Shown here piece by piece: positions 8,587 to 17,679 of a stretch of DNA of 53,603 bases. The translations under genes and the position numbers were made by a program. Position 1 is the first letter of the stretch. Every line of letters begins with the position of its first letter. The DNA is taken from positions 1-53,603 of the forward strand of contig DIWT01000025.1 in the NCBI GenBank assembly GCA_002435745.1, read 5' to 3'. The notes beneath the pieces are model-generated. The model worked only from the letters and a program-made list of their open reading frames with translations. It ran no database searches and was not told where the DNA came from. This DNA comes from a bacterium UBP15_UBA6099 (GTDB lineage Bacteria; UBP15; UBA6099).

Positions 8587-9404
8587 CGATGGCCGCAAAA
8601 CACTTTGAAAATAAGACGGCGCTAATAACCGGAGGAAGCCGCGGTATCGGGCTTGCCGTCGCGCGCGAGATGTCAAAAAGAGGCACTCGCTGCGCCATCG
8701 CCGCGCGAGGAGCCGAACGGCTCGAACGCGCCCGCGCGTCTCTTGCCGCTGACGGTTTCGATGTCCTGACCATTCAGACTGACGTGTCGGACGCCGAGTC
8801 CTGCGCAAACATGGTCGCGCGCGCGGTCGAGGAATTCGGGCGACTGGACATCCTTGTAAACAACGCGGGCGTCTCGATGCGCGCCACGCTCGACGAACTA
8901 GACGCTGAAGCCTGCCGCTCGATGGTGGACATCAACCTGATGGGATGCATTTATCCGACACTGAGCGCGCTCGATCAACTGAAGAAGAATAAAGGAAGCG
9001 TCGTTTTTACTTCCAGCATAGCGGGGCTTATCGGGCTGCCAACGGCGACTATATATTGCGCGACCAAGCACGCGCTTCGCGGGTTTGCGGACGCGTTGAG
9101 ATGCGAAATCGGGCCTTGCGGCGCGCATGTCGGCGTCGTCTATGTCGGGTTCACTGAAAACGACCCTGAGAAGAAAGTGGTCAGCGCGTCAGGCGGGGCC
9201 GTTCCGCCCGGCCCGGCTCACATGACGCAGGAAGAGGTCGCTCGCGAGTTCGCGGAACTTATCCGAAAGCGCCGCTCCCGCGCCGTGCTTTCGCCAATCG
9301 GCAAATTAGCTGAGTTTGCCGGAAGGCTTTCGCCCGACATCGTGGGAGAGGCCATCGTCTTCAGCCGCAAAACCAAGCTCAACGAGCGCCTCGGCATAAC
9401 CTGA
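8583..9404 (+). CDS. Short-chain dehydrogenase/reductase (SDR)
   Basis: A classical SDR of 273 residues. The cofactor motif is TGGSRGIG, followed by NNAGV, the catalytic serine in VVFTSSIAG and YCATK (YxxxK). The start ATG overlaps the stop of the epimerase-like gene (ATGA), which fixes the reading start; an upstream open stretch in this frame is only a shadow of that gene. The pair probably acts on the same substrate family, with one enzyme per hydroxyl/keto position. Regulation presumably follows the two palindromes upstream of the epimerase gene. Confidence 0.92.
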   Translation: MTMAAKHFENKTALITGGSRGIGLAVAREMSKRGTRCAIAARGAERLERARASLAADGFDVLTIQTDVSDAESCANMVARAVEEFGRLDILVNNAGVSMRATLDELDAEACRSMVDINLMGCIYPTLSALDQLKKNKGSVVFTSSIAGLIGLPTATIYCATKHALRGFADALRCEIGPCGAHVGVVYVGFTENDPEKKVVSASGGAVPPGPAHMTQEEVAREFAELIRKRRSRAVLSPIGKLAEFAGRLSPDIVGEAIVFSRKTKLNERLGIT

Positions 9405-9742
9405 CGGCATTACGGCGCGTTTTCAAGGTGCCTTCTTCCATAAGCGAAGTCCTCTACGCCGCCAAGTTCATCTATTTCACCTTCCGCAGCGCCACCAAAT
9501 TTCTTTCGTTCAGAATCGTCCCCGGCTGATTGGACCCAAAACTGCCGTAAGGATTTAAAAGCGATTGTTATGAGATATGTAAGGCACAGACGAATTTTCG
9601 TTGTAATTAAGATTTTCTATTTCTTATAGTTGTTTTGTTATGTATGCGCCACAGACAAAACTATATACAGAATGGGATTTTCCGTTTGATATTTGGGAGA
9701 TAAACTAATATTGAAAGAAAGCTTTTTCAGTAGCCGAAACTT
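9405..9742. other. Intergenic region with a possible small coding remnant
   Basis: A 33-codon frame at 9428-9529 (GTG start, TGA stop, plus strand) has GC-rich third positions like the neighbouring genes and reads MPSSISEVLYAAKFIYF onward. It lacks a ribosome binding site, so it could be a remnant of an SDR-associated tail rather than a gene. The rest turns AT-rich, marking the start of the defence-like block. Two loose repeats of 'TTGTTATG...CACAGACAAA' type occur around 9565-9660. I see no RNA gene. Confidence 0.3.
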
Positions 9743-10381
9743 CTATTCTTCAATGACATTGAAATTAAACGTCTTTTGCTCGTGTTCTTCTGCTGATGTC
9801 GGCTCAGCCTTGGCAATTTCATTATTTATTTCTTCCGGAATAATTCTTACAAGGCCACTGATAAATACTCTGAAACTCCGAGATTTGTTAATCGAGGGAT
9901 TCATGTGCTTCCCTATAGCTCGTGCGCCACTTATTTTCTGATAGTTCACAACAATGCGCTTTATTTCTTCCGCGGGTTGGTTAATGCTGTCCGGACTTCT
10001 GAATTTGGCTTGATTTTGTCTGCCTGATAAGTTCCCGATTCCCATTCCGGCTTCAACGGCCTTCAGGTCTCCAAGAAACCATGACTCAAGTTCACGACAT
10101 ACTACACGGACAAGAACATCTGATCTTCCACCTTCTTCACAAAGTCTTGTAAGGTTCGTTTTCACAACTTGGCAATCAGCTTGGTCCTGATCCCTCAGCA
10201 CTATGAATCTGACATCGTCCTCTCGCCACGCTCTCAGTTTTCTCGGAATCGATTTCTCAAGATCTTGTTTTCCTTCGTGAACAACATATATACAGTGAAT
10301 TGACCTTGGAACAACTCTTGGCAAAAAGCCCTTTAGAGCCTCCTTCATTGACTGTTCTTCGAGCAGAAATACAATCTTCAT
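9743..10381 (-). CDS. DUF4276 family protein (TOPRIM-like), partner of the AAA ATPase
   Basis: A 212-residue protein that looks like the DUF4276 family. It begins KIVFLLEEQSMKEAL, with glutamates at residues 8-9, and continues to RDQDQADC, with aspartates 64 and 66. That spacing (early Glu, later DxD) is the TOPRIM metal-site pattern seen in OLD-type nucleases and primases; assigning nuclease activity is inference. The start overlaps the stop of the ATPase gene by four bases. An AAA ATPase followed by a TOPRIM-like protein is the layout of several anti-phage systems (OLD/RloAB/PARIS-like pairs). AT-richer composition suggests horizontal origin. Confidence 0.75.
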   Translation of the reverse strand: MKIVFLLEEQSMKEALKGFLPRVVPRSIHCIYVVHEGKQDLEKSIPRKLRAWREDDVRFIVLRDQDQADCQVVKTNLTRLCEEGGRSDVLVRVVCRELESWFLGDLKAVEAGMGIGNLSGRQNQAKFRSPDSINQPAEEIKRIVVNYQKISGARAIGKHMNPSINKSRSFRVFISGLVRIIPEEINNEIAKAEPTSAEEHEQKTFNFNVIEE

Positions 10382-11556
10382 AACTCGCTGTTTATCTCCT
10401 CAAATAGCCCCTGTTTCCATAGCGCTCCTGGCAACTCTCCTTCCGCAACTAGGTTTCTAAGCACTTCACTATCCCTAGCTCTTTGTAGAGTTGTAAATCC
10501 GTTCATTTTCCGAAGATAGAACACCTCATCTAGTCTCGTTCCATTCAGGAAATCTGGTGAATGCGTCGAAACAAACACTTGTCCGCCGCGTTCGGAATAC
10601 TGCCTAAATTCTTCTGCTAATTCTTGGAGCAGTTGAGGATACAACTGGTTCTCCGGCTCTTCCACGCATAAGAGCGGGTGAGGTGATGGATCGTGTAATA
10701 GCACAAGATATGCAAACATTTTTATAGTCCCATCCGATACATACCGCGCAATGAACGGATCTTTGAATGAGCCATCTTGGAAACGCAGCACTATTCTTCC
10801 ATCAATCGTAGGCTGCGCTTCTACTTTGCTTACACCCGGCACTCTTTCTGCCATCTTCCTAAGCACTTCGTCAAATATATCTCGGTGCCGGTCATAAAGG
10901 AATTGAGAAACTAGCGCAAGGTTTTCTCCTCTTGCTGACAGATGCTCCGCATACCCTTCCTCGTGACTAGGCCGAGCTTCATGTATATGGAAATCCGAAA
11001 CATGCCAGTTCTCGATTAACTTCCTGAAAGCCGTCACTACTTTGAAACGTTGAAATTGCCCAAGTCCTTTGATAGCAAGTATATCCGGCGACTCAAGCTC
11101 CTGAGGCTCACGTTGCATCTCGCTTTCAGGCATCTTGTAATCGTCCTCATTTGTTATTGCTTGGCCATGCCCCTTGCTGAATTCTAGAAACTTCCATGGT
11201 TGCCCGTGCTGGCCCCTTCTATACTTAAGAACTTCACTTGCGACCACCGGCCTGCCGGAATCCAGTCCTATCGATAAACTATATGTAACGAGAGGACCAT
11301 TTACTTCACGAAATTTAATTTCAAAACTGACTGGCCCTTCGGCATTACGACTTATCACCTCGTTGAATCCTCCACGCATAGCAAGAGCTTTGTCAACGTT
11401 GTGAGTAAGCGCATCTCTCAAAAAACCGAACACATCGAACATCGTGCTCTTGCCTGTTCCGTTTGCTCCCACGAGAACACACATACTAGGGATGTCTGTC
11501 ATATTAGCTTCTCGGAACACTCTATAGTTTCGTATACTTATTGATTCAATATGCAT
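10378..11556 (-). CDS. AAA family ATPase (AAA_21/OLD-like)
   Basis: A 392-residue ABC/SMC-type ATPase. It opens with MHIESISIRNYRVF, normal for RecF/OLD-like ATPases. Walker A is GANGTGKS at residues 30-37. The Walker B/catalytic segment is PLLCVEEPENQLYP, and a histidine switch follows in FVSTHSP. The start at 11556 has AAAGGTG seven bases upstream; a TTG at 11577 is a less likely alternative. The downstream DUF4276 gene overlaps by four bases, so the proteins probably form one complex. The likely role is sensing in phage defence, with the partner as effector. This is inference from architecture. Confidence 0.85.
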   Translation of the reverse strand: MHIESISIRNYRVFREANMTDIPSMCVLVGANGTGKSTMFDVFGFLRDALTHNVDKALAMRGGFNEVISRNAEGPVSFEIKFREVNGPLVTYSLSIGLDSGRPVVASEVLKYRRGQHGQPWKFLEFSKGHGQAITNEDDYKMPESEMQREPQELESPDILAIKGLGQFQRFKVVTAFRKLIENWHVSDFHIHEARPSHEEGYAEHLSARGENLALVSQFLYDRHRDIFDEVLRKMAERVPGVSKVEAQPTIDGRIVLRFQDGSFKDPFIARYVSDGTIKMFAYLVLLHDPSPHPLLCVEEPENQLYPQLLQELAEEFRQYSERGGQVFVSTHSPDFLNGTRLDEVFYLRKMNGFTTLQRARDSEVLRNLVAEGELPGALWKQGLFEEINSEL

Positions 11557-11946
11557 ATCCCGCACCTTTGTACTCAATAGAGTTTTTTTATTTTTCTAAT
11601 CGATCCATTCAGTAAAACATTCCAATATCATCAATATTATACACCTTGAGGCATATATAAAAGAATGGTTTAAAAAACCTTCATCGATCCTCAGAAATCT
11701 CATTTGTATTCGTAAATATTGAAGAAACCACAGGATCCTGAGTTATACGAAGAATTAAATGAAAGCTCCCATTTACTATTTGGTAAAAAGCATCATGCGC
11801 AAAAGAAAAAGTTTTGCGCATGGCACACTTGGTAGTGGGTAGAATCATCTGATAGCATGTATAAGGTTAAACAAAAAGGAGTGATAAGTAGCAGCGGGTA
11901 TGAATAACCTGAATCCTAATGAAAGATTCGGAATGAAAGTTCCGGG
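11557..11946. other. Intergenic region containing a dispersed repeat
   Basis: This AT-rich stretch separates the defence pair from the response regulator. The first 180 bases (upstream of the ATPase) show no clear promoter that I can defend. The rest holds copy A of the dispersed hairpin repeat. No coding frame is convincing. Confidence 0.5.
11742..11866 (-). repeat. Dispersed hairpin repeat, copy A (minus orientation)
   Basis: About 125 bases that, read on the minus strand, match 28788-28913 at roughly 85% and 47714-47813 at a similar level, by hand alignment. The core is an 11-bp perfect stem, CATGCGCAAAA (11794-11804) with TTTTGCGCATG (11812-11822), around a GAAAAAG loop. Flanking shared blocks are TTATACATG at one end and CATTTAATTCTTCG at the other. 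No T-tract follows directly, so it is not a standard terminator. Confidence 0.85.
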
Positions 11947-12366
11947 TTAGTCGTTCTGAGGAGGCGTTTCGTTTTGACGCTCCGCGAGTTCCTCGTCGCG
12001 CTGTTTGAGCACCGATTCGAGTTTGTTCCGGAGGGTTTCTTCTTTGAATGGTTTTAAAAGATAGCCGGACGCGCCGTCGCGGAAAGCGGTTATCACTTTT
12101 TCCTTCTTCCCTACGGCGGTCAGCATTATAACCGGGATGTCTCTGGTGTTGGGACTTTCTTTCAGAAGCATAAGAGTGGAGAAGCCGTCGAAACCCGGCA
12201 TCATAATGTCAAGAAGGATAATGTCGATCCTGTGCTGGTTCGCAATCTCGATGGCCTCATGTCCGTCTCTGGCGGTAAGCACATTGTAGTCGCCCGAAAA
12301 CACTTCGCTTATCGCCGCGAGCACCACCGGATCGTCGTCGACCGTCAAAAGGGTTTTACGTCCCAT
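11947..12366 (-). CDS. Response regulator (CheY-like receiver only)
   Basis: A single receiver domain of 139 residues with a short charged tail (ELAERQNETPPQND). The acidic pair is D10-D11 in TVDDD, the phosphoacceptor is D53 in ILLDIMMPG, the threonine is in VIMLTAVG and the lysine in YLLKPF, so the phosphorylation site is complete. There is no output domain, so it should act by protein contact. No histidine kinase is encoded nearby. The start at ATG 12366 is preferred; a GTG nine bases earlier is possible. It is last on the minus strand after the SCP2 gene, 155 bases away, and may be separately transcribed. Confidence 0.9.
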   Translation of the reverse strand: MGRKTLLTVDDDPVVLAAISEVFSGDYNVLTARDGHEAIEIANQHRIDIILLDIMMPGFDGFSTLMLLKESPNTRDIPVIMLTAVGKKEKVITAFRDGASGYLLKPFKEETLRNKLESVLKQRDEELAERQNETPPQND

Positions 12367-12521
12367 GCCACCCACCCGGAACTGAATATAGTTAATTATA
12401 TATCCGCGAAAGACGATTGTCCAAGATAAATTTTCAGCTCATCAAAAACGCCTTGTGAATCAAAAAACAGCAGGTCGCCGGGCTTCAGTCATCCTTTTCC
12501 AGCCGTCTATCGCCGGGCGCG

Positions 12522-12857
12522 TCACGCGTCCGCTCTTTTGATGACCTTCTGAGCCTTCATCACATCGGCCATGTTGCCTTCGATCCTGATTTTGCCCGTC
12601 ATGAACGCCGTAGTCGGCTCCACAGAGCCTTCCGCTATGCCCACCCATGTTTCGCAGTCGGTGATTATCGTCGCGGTTGCGTCGTCCACTTCGCCCTGAG
12701 CGACCGAGCAAGAGCCGTTAGATACGGTCATCGCCCAGTTCCCGCCGCCGTCTCCCTCAATCTTGTACGCCACTTTGGCGTCCCAGTCGCCTGCAACTTC
12801 AGCGTCGAACTGCTCCGGCATCCTTGCAAAGATTTCAGCGCATGTGACCGCCATCAT
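12522..12857 (-). CDS. SCP2 sterol-binding domain protein
   Basis: A stand-alone SCP2-like module of 111 residues. It shows the family layout: an initial helix (EIFARMPEQF), a beta-rich middle (AKVAYKIEGDGGGNWAMTV), the acidic DDATATIITDCETWVGIAEG stretch, and the closing GKIRIEGNMADVMKAQKV. SCP2 folds bind hydrophobic ligands such as lipids or acyl-CoA; the ligand here is unknown. AAAGGGGTG lies just before ATG, and a second ATG follows immediately. Related modules occur in the protein at 33747-35405 and in the N terminus of the GRE at 47811-50780, suggesting a shared carrier theme in this genome. Confidence 0.88.
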   Translation of the reverse strand: MMAVTCAEIFARMPEQFDAEVAGDWDAKVAYKIEGDGGGNWAMTVSNGSCSVAQGEVDDATATIITDCETWVGIAEGSVEPTTAFMTGKIRIEGNMADVMKAQKVIKRADA

Positions 12858-12984
12858 TCACACCCCTTTAATGATTTAATGGTTGCTAACGGCAGATATC
12901 TTAAAAAACATTTTCGAAAGCGACTGCATCATATCAAACCGGCGGGAAAGATGTCAAGTGAAATAATTCACCAGCGGCGAAGAA

Positions 12985-14037
12985 CTATAGAGAAGTCACG
13001 CGCGAAATATTCGGCGGATTGTCCGGGTCAAGCCCTTTTGAGAGAGCCGCCTTGGCTCCCAGATATTGCATAAAAGGAGCGTATAGCATGCCTCTGTAAA
13101 GTTCAGGCGTTCCGCGCCCTGTCAGTATCGTATAGTCCGCCTCGTCGTCGAAATCCTTTTCTTTTCTGTCGGACATAACCAGAGTCTTCGCGCCCAGCCG
13201 CTTTGCCGCTTTGAGGATTTTCAGTTCCGCGTCCCGGCCAGAGTCCGAAATCATGAGAGCGATAAGGCTTGAGGCGTCCGCCGCTGCGCGAGGGCCGTGC
13301 AGAAATTCCATCGGCGGCATCGCTTCCGTCCTCGCAAGAGCCATCTCCTCAAGCTTCAGCGCGCACTCTCTGGCCACTCCGAGGAACGGTCCTCCGCCCA
13401 ACACGGTCGTCCTCTCCACAGCGCATTCATCCAGAAGCCTGTCCGCCACTCTCCGTTGCATCTCGAACGCCGCTCGGCCCTCTTCCGGCAACTGTTCCAG
13501 ATGATTCACCGAAGCGTACCTCTCTCCGAGAGCCGCCGCGAACATGTGAGTCACCATCAGCATCGACGTGAACGACTTGGTCATCGTCACGCTTTCCTCG
13601 ACGCAGTTCTTCACCGGGAACGCCATGTCGCATTCGGCGCATAACGGGCTTGCGGGATCGCAGCTTATCGCCACGGTGGACGCGCGGTAATTCTTCCGAG
13701 CGACATCAAGCGCCTGCTCGGTCTCAGGCGTCCGGCCTGATCGCGACATGAACACGAATATGTATTTTCTTTCCTTTTTCAGGTTGTTCCTGTGAAAGTA
13801 GCACACCTCCGATGACGGCAGCGAAAACGCCATCTCGCCGGTCACCGACCGGAAAGACGACGCGGCGGCTGTGGCGGCGTGCCATGACGACCCGGCCCCG
13901 ACGAACACCACGTCGTCGTATTCTTTCGCCTGAAAATTCTGTTCCACATCCTTTATCAGCAGGTCGATATCATCGACAAGCCCTTTCCAGACATCGAACT
14001 GTTCGGCAATTTCATTCAGGGTGGCTGTTCCCGGCAT
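12985..14037 (-). CDS. SIS-domain sugar isomerase (GlmS-like, no glutaminase domain)
   Basis: A 350-residue protein with two sugar-isomerase (SIS) domains at roughly residues 35-170 and 205-330. Phosphosugar-binding signatures include FVGAGSSWHAA and FMSRSGRTPETEQAL. It matches the isomerase half of glucosamine-6-phosphate synthase and stand-alone relatives of the AgaS/FrlB kind, but has no N-terminal Cys glutaminase. It probably isomerises or deaminates an amino- or amine-linked sugar phosphate. GGGAG is six bases before ATG. It follows the nucleotidylyltransferase gene by 36 bases in the GH2 operon. Confidence 0.85.
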   Translation of the reverse strand: MPGTATLNEIAEQFDVWKGLVDDIDLLIKDVEQNFQAKEYDDVVFVGAGSSWHAATAAASSFRSVTGEMAFSLPSSEVCYFHRNNLKKERKYIFVFMSRSGRTPETEQALDVARKNYRASTVAISCDPASPLCAECDMAFPVKNCVEESVTMTKSFTSMLMVTHMFAAALGERYASVNHLEQLPEEGRAAFEMQRRVADRLLDECAVERTTVLGGGPFLGVARECALKLEEMALARTEAMPPMEFLHGPRAAADASSLIALMISDSGRDAELKILKAAKRLGAKTLVMSDRKEKDFDDEADYTILTGRGTPELYRGMLYAPFMQYLGAKAALSKGLDPDNPPNISRVTSL

Positions 14038-14073
14038 GGGCGTCTCCCTTTTCTTTGGTTTCAGGCGTTCGGA

Positions 14074-15138
14074 CTAGAGGAGCGTCGCTTCGCTCTGGTC
14101 TCCCAACATAAAACTCAGAGCGCGAGGCGTTCCCGCCGAGCGGGTCACCTTCGCCGCGCGCCCGATAAGACTGTCTGTGATTCTTCCCGCGATGTCGGAC
14201 ACCTCGCTGTCGTCCAGAAGGATGCTGTGCTCGATCTCGCTGTTAACGACCTTCGCGCCCGGCCCGACGGACGTGAACGGCCCGATGTACGAGTTCGACA
14301 CTTGCGCTCCGGCCCCGATCACCGCCGGGCCTCTCACCACGCTGTTTTCGATGACCGCGCCATCTTCCACCGCCACTTTACCCTCAAGCCTCGAGCCGCC
14401 TTCCAGCTTCACCTTGCATTCGCAGTCTATCATGTCCAGTATGATGCGGTTGGCCTCCAGCAGGTCTTCCAGCTTGCCGGTGTCTTTCCACCAGCCTTTG
14501 ATTATGTACGGCTCCACCGCGTAACCCTTTTCTATGAGCCACGATATCGCGTCCGTTATTTCAAGCTCGCCGCGCCATGAAGGTTTTATCGAGTTGACGG
14601 CCTTGAACACGTTGGAATCGAACATGTAAACGCCCACCAGAGCTAGGTCCGAGCGCGGCTTCTTGGGTTTTTCCTCGAGCCTGACTATCAGGTTTCCGTT
14701 CAGCTCCGCAACCCCGAACTGCGACGGATTTAAGACGCGGGCGAGAAGTATCTGCGAATTCGGCTTGTTCTCGATGAACTGCGCGACCAGTTCGTTTATG
14801 CCGTCCCTGATTATGTTGTCGCCCAGATACATGACGAAGCGGTCGTCCTTGAGGAAAGGCTCGGCGACCATCACCGCGTGCGCCAGTCCCAGAGGCTCGT
14901 CCTGTTCTATGTAAGTGATTTTGCAGCCGAAACGGGAGCCGTCTCCCGCCGCCGCTTTGACCTCTTCCTTCGTGTCGCCGACGATAATGCCTATCTCGTT
15001 TATCCCGGCTTTGACGATCGCCTCGATTCCGTAGAAGAGAATCGGCTTGTTCGCGACGGGGATAAGCTGCTTCGCCCTCGTGTAAGTCAAAGGCCTGAGC
15101 CTAGTTCCCCTGCCGCCGCTCAATATAAGACCTTTCAT
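14074..15138 (-). CDS. rmlA: Glucose-1-phosphate thymidylyltransferase-like nucleotidyltransferase (long form)
   Basis: A 354-residue sugar nucleotidylyltransferase. The N-terminal Rossmann-type domain has the NTP-binding LSGGRGTRLRPLT motif and a YLGDN metal-site segment. From about residue 245 onward, hexapeptide-repeat sequence (INSVVRGPAVIGAGAQV, TSVGPGAKV and similar) forms a left-handed beta-helix. This two-domain arrangement fits the 'long form' of RmlA, which makes dTDP-glucose, though UTP-using relatives are similar. It starts ten bases after the GH2 gene, so the two are co-transcribed with the SIS gene. The role in an operon with a mannosidase-like enzyme is unclear. Confidence 0.83.
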   Translation of the reverse strand: MKGLILSGGRGTRLRPLTYTRAKQLIPVANKPILFYGIEAIVKAGINEIGIIVGDTKEEVKAAAGDGSRFGCKITYIEQDEPLGLAHAVMVAEPFLKDDRFVMYLGDNIIRDGINELVAQFIENKPNSQILLARVLNPSQFGVAELNGNLIVRLEEKPKKPRSDLALVGVYMFDSNVFKAVNSIKPSWRGELEITDAISWLIEKGYAVEPYIIKGWWKDTGKLEDLLEANRIILDMIDCECKVKLEGGSRLEGKVAVEDGAVIENSVVRGPAVIGAGAQVSNSYIGPFTSVGPGAKVVNSEIEHSILLDDSEVSDIAGRITDSLIGRAAKVTRSAGTPRALSFMLGDQSEATLL

Positions 15139-15148
15139 CTTTCGCGCC

Positions 15149-17443
15149 TCATTTCCAGATGATATTGTGCATTATCCAGTCGCCCGCCATGAACAGCTTC
15201 TTCGTGGCCTCCCGGTCGACAATCGTCAAATCATAGCTGTTGCGCGACAACGCTTTGCCCGCGCGGCTCACCGCGCATTCTATCCGCCAGCCGCCTTCGC
15301 CTCTCAACGCCAGTTCCACCGGTTCGACTTCTATTATACCGTCCCCCGGCATTCTGTCGACATGTCTCTCGACCCGGTCGACCTCCACGCCTCCCTTTCC
15401 GGTCGCGCTTACTGTTATGTCCAGCCCGGAATACTCGACGCGCCTGTCGTTGATCAGGAAAGCCCTCGCTCTCAGCGTCTGGTCCGCCTCGTACGGCCCC
15501 AGCGGATACTCCATCGAAAACAACAGCGGCGAATATATCTCCTTCAACTTCTGATATGCCAGCTTCGGACGCAGATAGTAGTCGATCACGCTCCAGCAGA
15601 CAGACGGCCACGGCTCGTTCAACTGCCAGAACATCACCCCTCCGGCCTCGAACCTCCTTCGCCGCATGTGCTCCACCGCCACCTGCAACCCGTGCGCCTG
15701 CATCCGCTGCGTCGCGTCTATGAACGATTCGCAGTCGTAAAAACCTATCTGCTTGGCGTACCTGAATATCTTCATCAATTGCGCGTCGTGATACGCCCAC
15801 AGTTCGGCGTTCCGCCTTTTGACGGAATTCGACAGTATCATCCTGTTTATCGGGTCGTACTCTTCCGCCCTCATCCTGCCGCTAAGCGGGAACTCGTTCA
15901 GAGTGTAAGGAAACTTCGGCTCCACCGGCCACTGGCTCTCCCTCGGAATGAACTCGTCGAGAGACTCCCTGACCGGGACGGACTGCATGCCGAACTCGCT
16001 GAGGAAAGAGGACTGTTCCATCCTGTAGTCGGCGACGTTCGCAAGCCCGTGGAACACCCTCCAGTTGTGGCTTTCGCCTACCGCCGGAGAGCCGCCCCTG
16101 AACGGCCTGCCCCCGCCCCGCTCCCTGACAAGCTTCTCCATCATGCTTATCAGCCGCCTGTTGAACGTCTGGTTTATCTCGTTGCCCCCGCTGTAATAAA
16201 CGACGCTGGGATGATTGTGCAGCGAGCCGAGTATCCCCGTCGCCTCTTTCCTTAGCAGCCTTCTGAACGCCGCGTCGGCGGGATACGGCTTTCTTCCGCA
16301 TGAGAGCGGGAACTCCTGCCACACGAGGATTCCGTGTTCGTCGCACAAATCATAGAAGGCCTTCTTCTCACGCAACCCGCCGCCCCACACTCTCAACATG
16401 TTCACGTTTGCCTGACGGGCCATCTTGATTAGCTTCTCATAACGCTCTCGGCCCGCCCTGCCCGGCATCGAGTCGCACGGAACCCAGTTGGCTCCCCTTA
16501 TGTATCTGCGAGCGTCGTTGATCGCGAACGTCCATCTCTCGTCCGGCCTGTTCTGGTTGGGAAGAAGAGTCACGGAGCGCATCCCGAACCTTGTGGCAGA
16601 GTCGTCCAGAACCGAGCGCCCCGACTTGCCGCCGCGCAGAGTCGCGGTCAGCCTGTACAAATTGGGTTTTCCTTCCTCCCACGGCTGCCACAATTCAGGC
16701 TCTTTCATCGGAAGCGATATGATATGCTCCGAGATTCCCGCCGAAGCCTGAATCTTTCGCTCCGTGGTTTTCGTCTCGGATTTGAAGTTGGCCCCTTCGA
16801 CGGCGAACTCCGCGGTGATGGCGGTCTCCCGCCTCGAATCCAGCGTCATTCTTACTTGCGCTTCCCAGTAGTCGTCCGTCACCCTGATCGGCTCAACGTC
16901 CAACTGGCGGATGAAAACATCCCCGGTTCGGATAAGCGTCACCGAGTCCCACAACCCGCAGGTCCTCATGACCGGGGCGAAATCCCAGCCGAAACCCATC
17001 TGGCATTTCAGCGTTTTCTCCCTGTCCGTGAACTGTCCGGCGTACTCGATGTTCACCGCCAGAGAGTTGCGCTTCGCCAACATCTCCGATATCTCGACCA
17101 CGACGGGGGCGAACATTCCCTCGTTTTCCTTTATCTTCCTTCCGTTGAAAAATATGTGCGATTTGTAGTCTATCCCGTCGAACCTCACGAACGTCCTGCC
17201 CGGCCCCGGCGCGGCGTCGATCTCCCGCCTGTGCCACCAGTTCCAGTCGTCCACCCACAACGAAAGCTCGTTCTGTTTGCCTATGAACGGGTCCTCTATG
17301 AGGCCGTGCCTGAGCAGGTCCGCCCTGACGTCTCCCGGAACGACTGCCGGCAGCCATCTCGCCACCTCGTCCATCCCCTGCCCCTGCATGCACTGCCCGA
17401 TCCGCCATTCGTCTCCGTCCAGCGATATCTCTTTTCTGCCCAT
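15149..17443 (-). CDS. Glycoside hydrolase family 2, beta-mannosidase-like
   Basis: A 764-residue GH2 enzyme, a little shorter than most beta-mannosidases. The N-terminal sugar-binding domain has WWHRREI and FVRFDGIDYKSHIFFNG. An immunoglobulin-like domain follows. The TIM barrel holds the acid/base in YYSGGNEINQ and the probable nucleophile in SSFLSEFGMQS, then FWQLNEPWP. The GNE and EFG glutamates are present, so activity is likely. No clear signal peptide is visible, suggesting a cytoplasmic enzyme acting on imported oligosaccharides. It is the first gene of a minus-strand operon with the RmlA-like and SIS proteins. Confidence 0.88.
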   Translation of the reverse strand: MGRKEISLDGDEWRIGQCMQGQGMDEVARWLPAVVPGDVRADLLRHGLIEDPFIGKQNELSLWVDDWNWWHRREIDAAPGPGRTFVRFDGIDYKSHIFFNGRKIKENEGMFAPVVVEISEMLAKRNSLAVNIEYAGQFTDREKTLKCQMGFGWDFAPVMRTCGLWDSVTLIRTGDVFIRQLDVEPIRVTDDYWEAQVRMTLDSRRETAITAEFAVEGANFKSETKTTERKIQASAGISEHIISLPMKEPELWQPWEEGKPNLYRLTATLRGGKSGRSVLDDSATRFGMRSVTLLPNQNRPDERWTFAINDARRYIRGANWVPCDSMPGRAGRERYEKLIKMARQANVNMLRVWGGGLREKKAFYDLCDEHGILVWQEFPLSCGRKPYPADAAFRRLLRKEATGILGSLHNHPSVVYYSGGNEINQTFNRRLISMMEKLVRERGGGRPFRGGSPAVGESHNWRVFHGLANVADYRMEQSSFLSEFGMQSVPVRESLDEFIPRESQWPVEPKFPYTLNEFPLSGRMRAEEYDPINRMILSNSVKRRNAELWAYHDAQLMKIFRYAKQIGFYDCESFIDATQRMQAHGLQVAVEHMRRRRFEAGGVMFWQLNEPWPSVCWSVIDYYLRPKLAYQKLKEIYSPLLFSMEYPLGPYEADQTLRARAFLINDRRVEYSGLDITVSATGKGGVEVDRVERHVDRMPGDGIIEVEPVELALRGEGGWRIECAVSRAGKALSRNSYDLTIVDREATKKLFMAGDWIMHNIIWK

Positions 17444-17673
17444 ATCCTGTGTTCTCCCGGCGAATCTTCCGCGCCGCTTTTCGCGCGGGCTCCTCGATTC
17501 GCTATTGTTTTACTCCGCCGTCCGGGTCGGCATTCGCCTCAACTTCAACCACCCGCCGCAATGCATTGCCGACCGCGCCAATTATATTTTCCGCGCTCTT
17601 GCCGTGTCAAACGCCGCTGATTCCGCAAAAGAGCATTTTTCCATCTCTTTTAATCCTATACTGCCTGTTCTGC

Positions 17674-17679
17674 TATAAT
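17674..17679 (+). promoter_or_regulatory. Extended -10 promoter for the beta-helix gene
   Basis: TGCTATAAT at 17671-17679 is a perfect -10 hexamer with the TGn extension. The -35 region is weak, as is common for extended -10 promoters. Transcription would begin near 17686, giving a leader of about 60 bases to the preferred start codon. Confidence 0.55.

Noticed and set aside
9743..11556. PARIS (AriA/AriB) defence system
   Set aside because: The partner protein resembles DUF4276 rather than the DUF4435 of AriB, so only a general ATPase-TOPRIM pair is claimed.
15167..17620. Long plus-strand frames opposite the GH2 gene
   Set aside because: Antisense shadows: no domain signature, Arg/Pro/Leu-rich, no binding sites.
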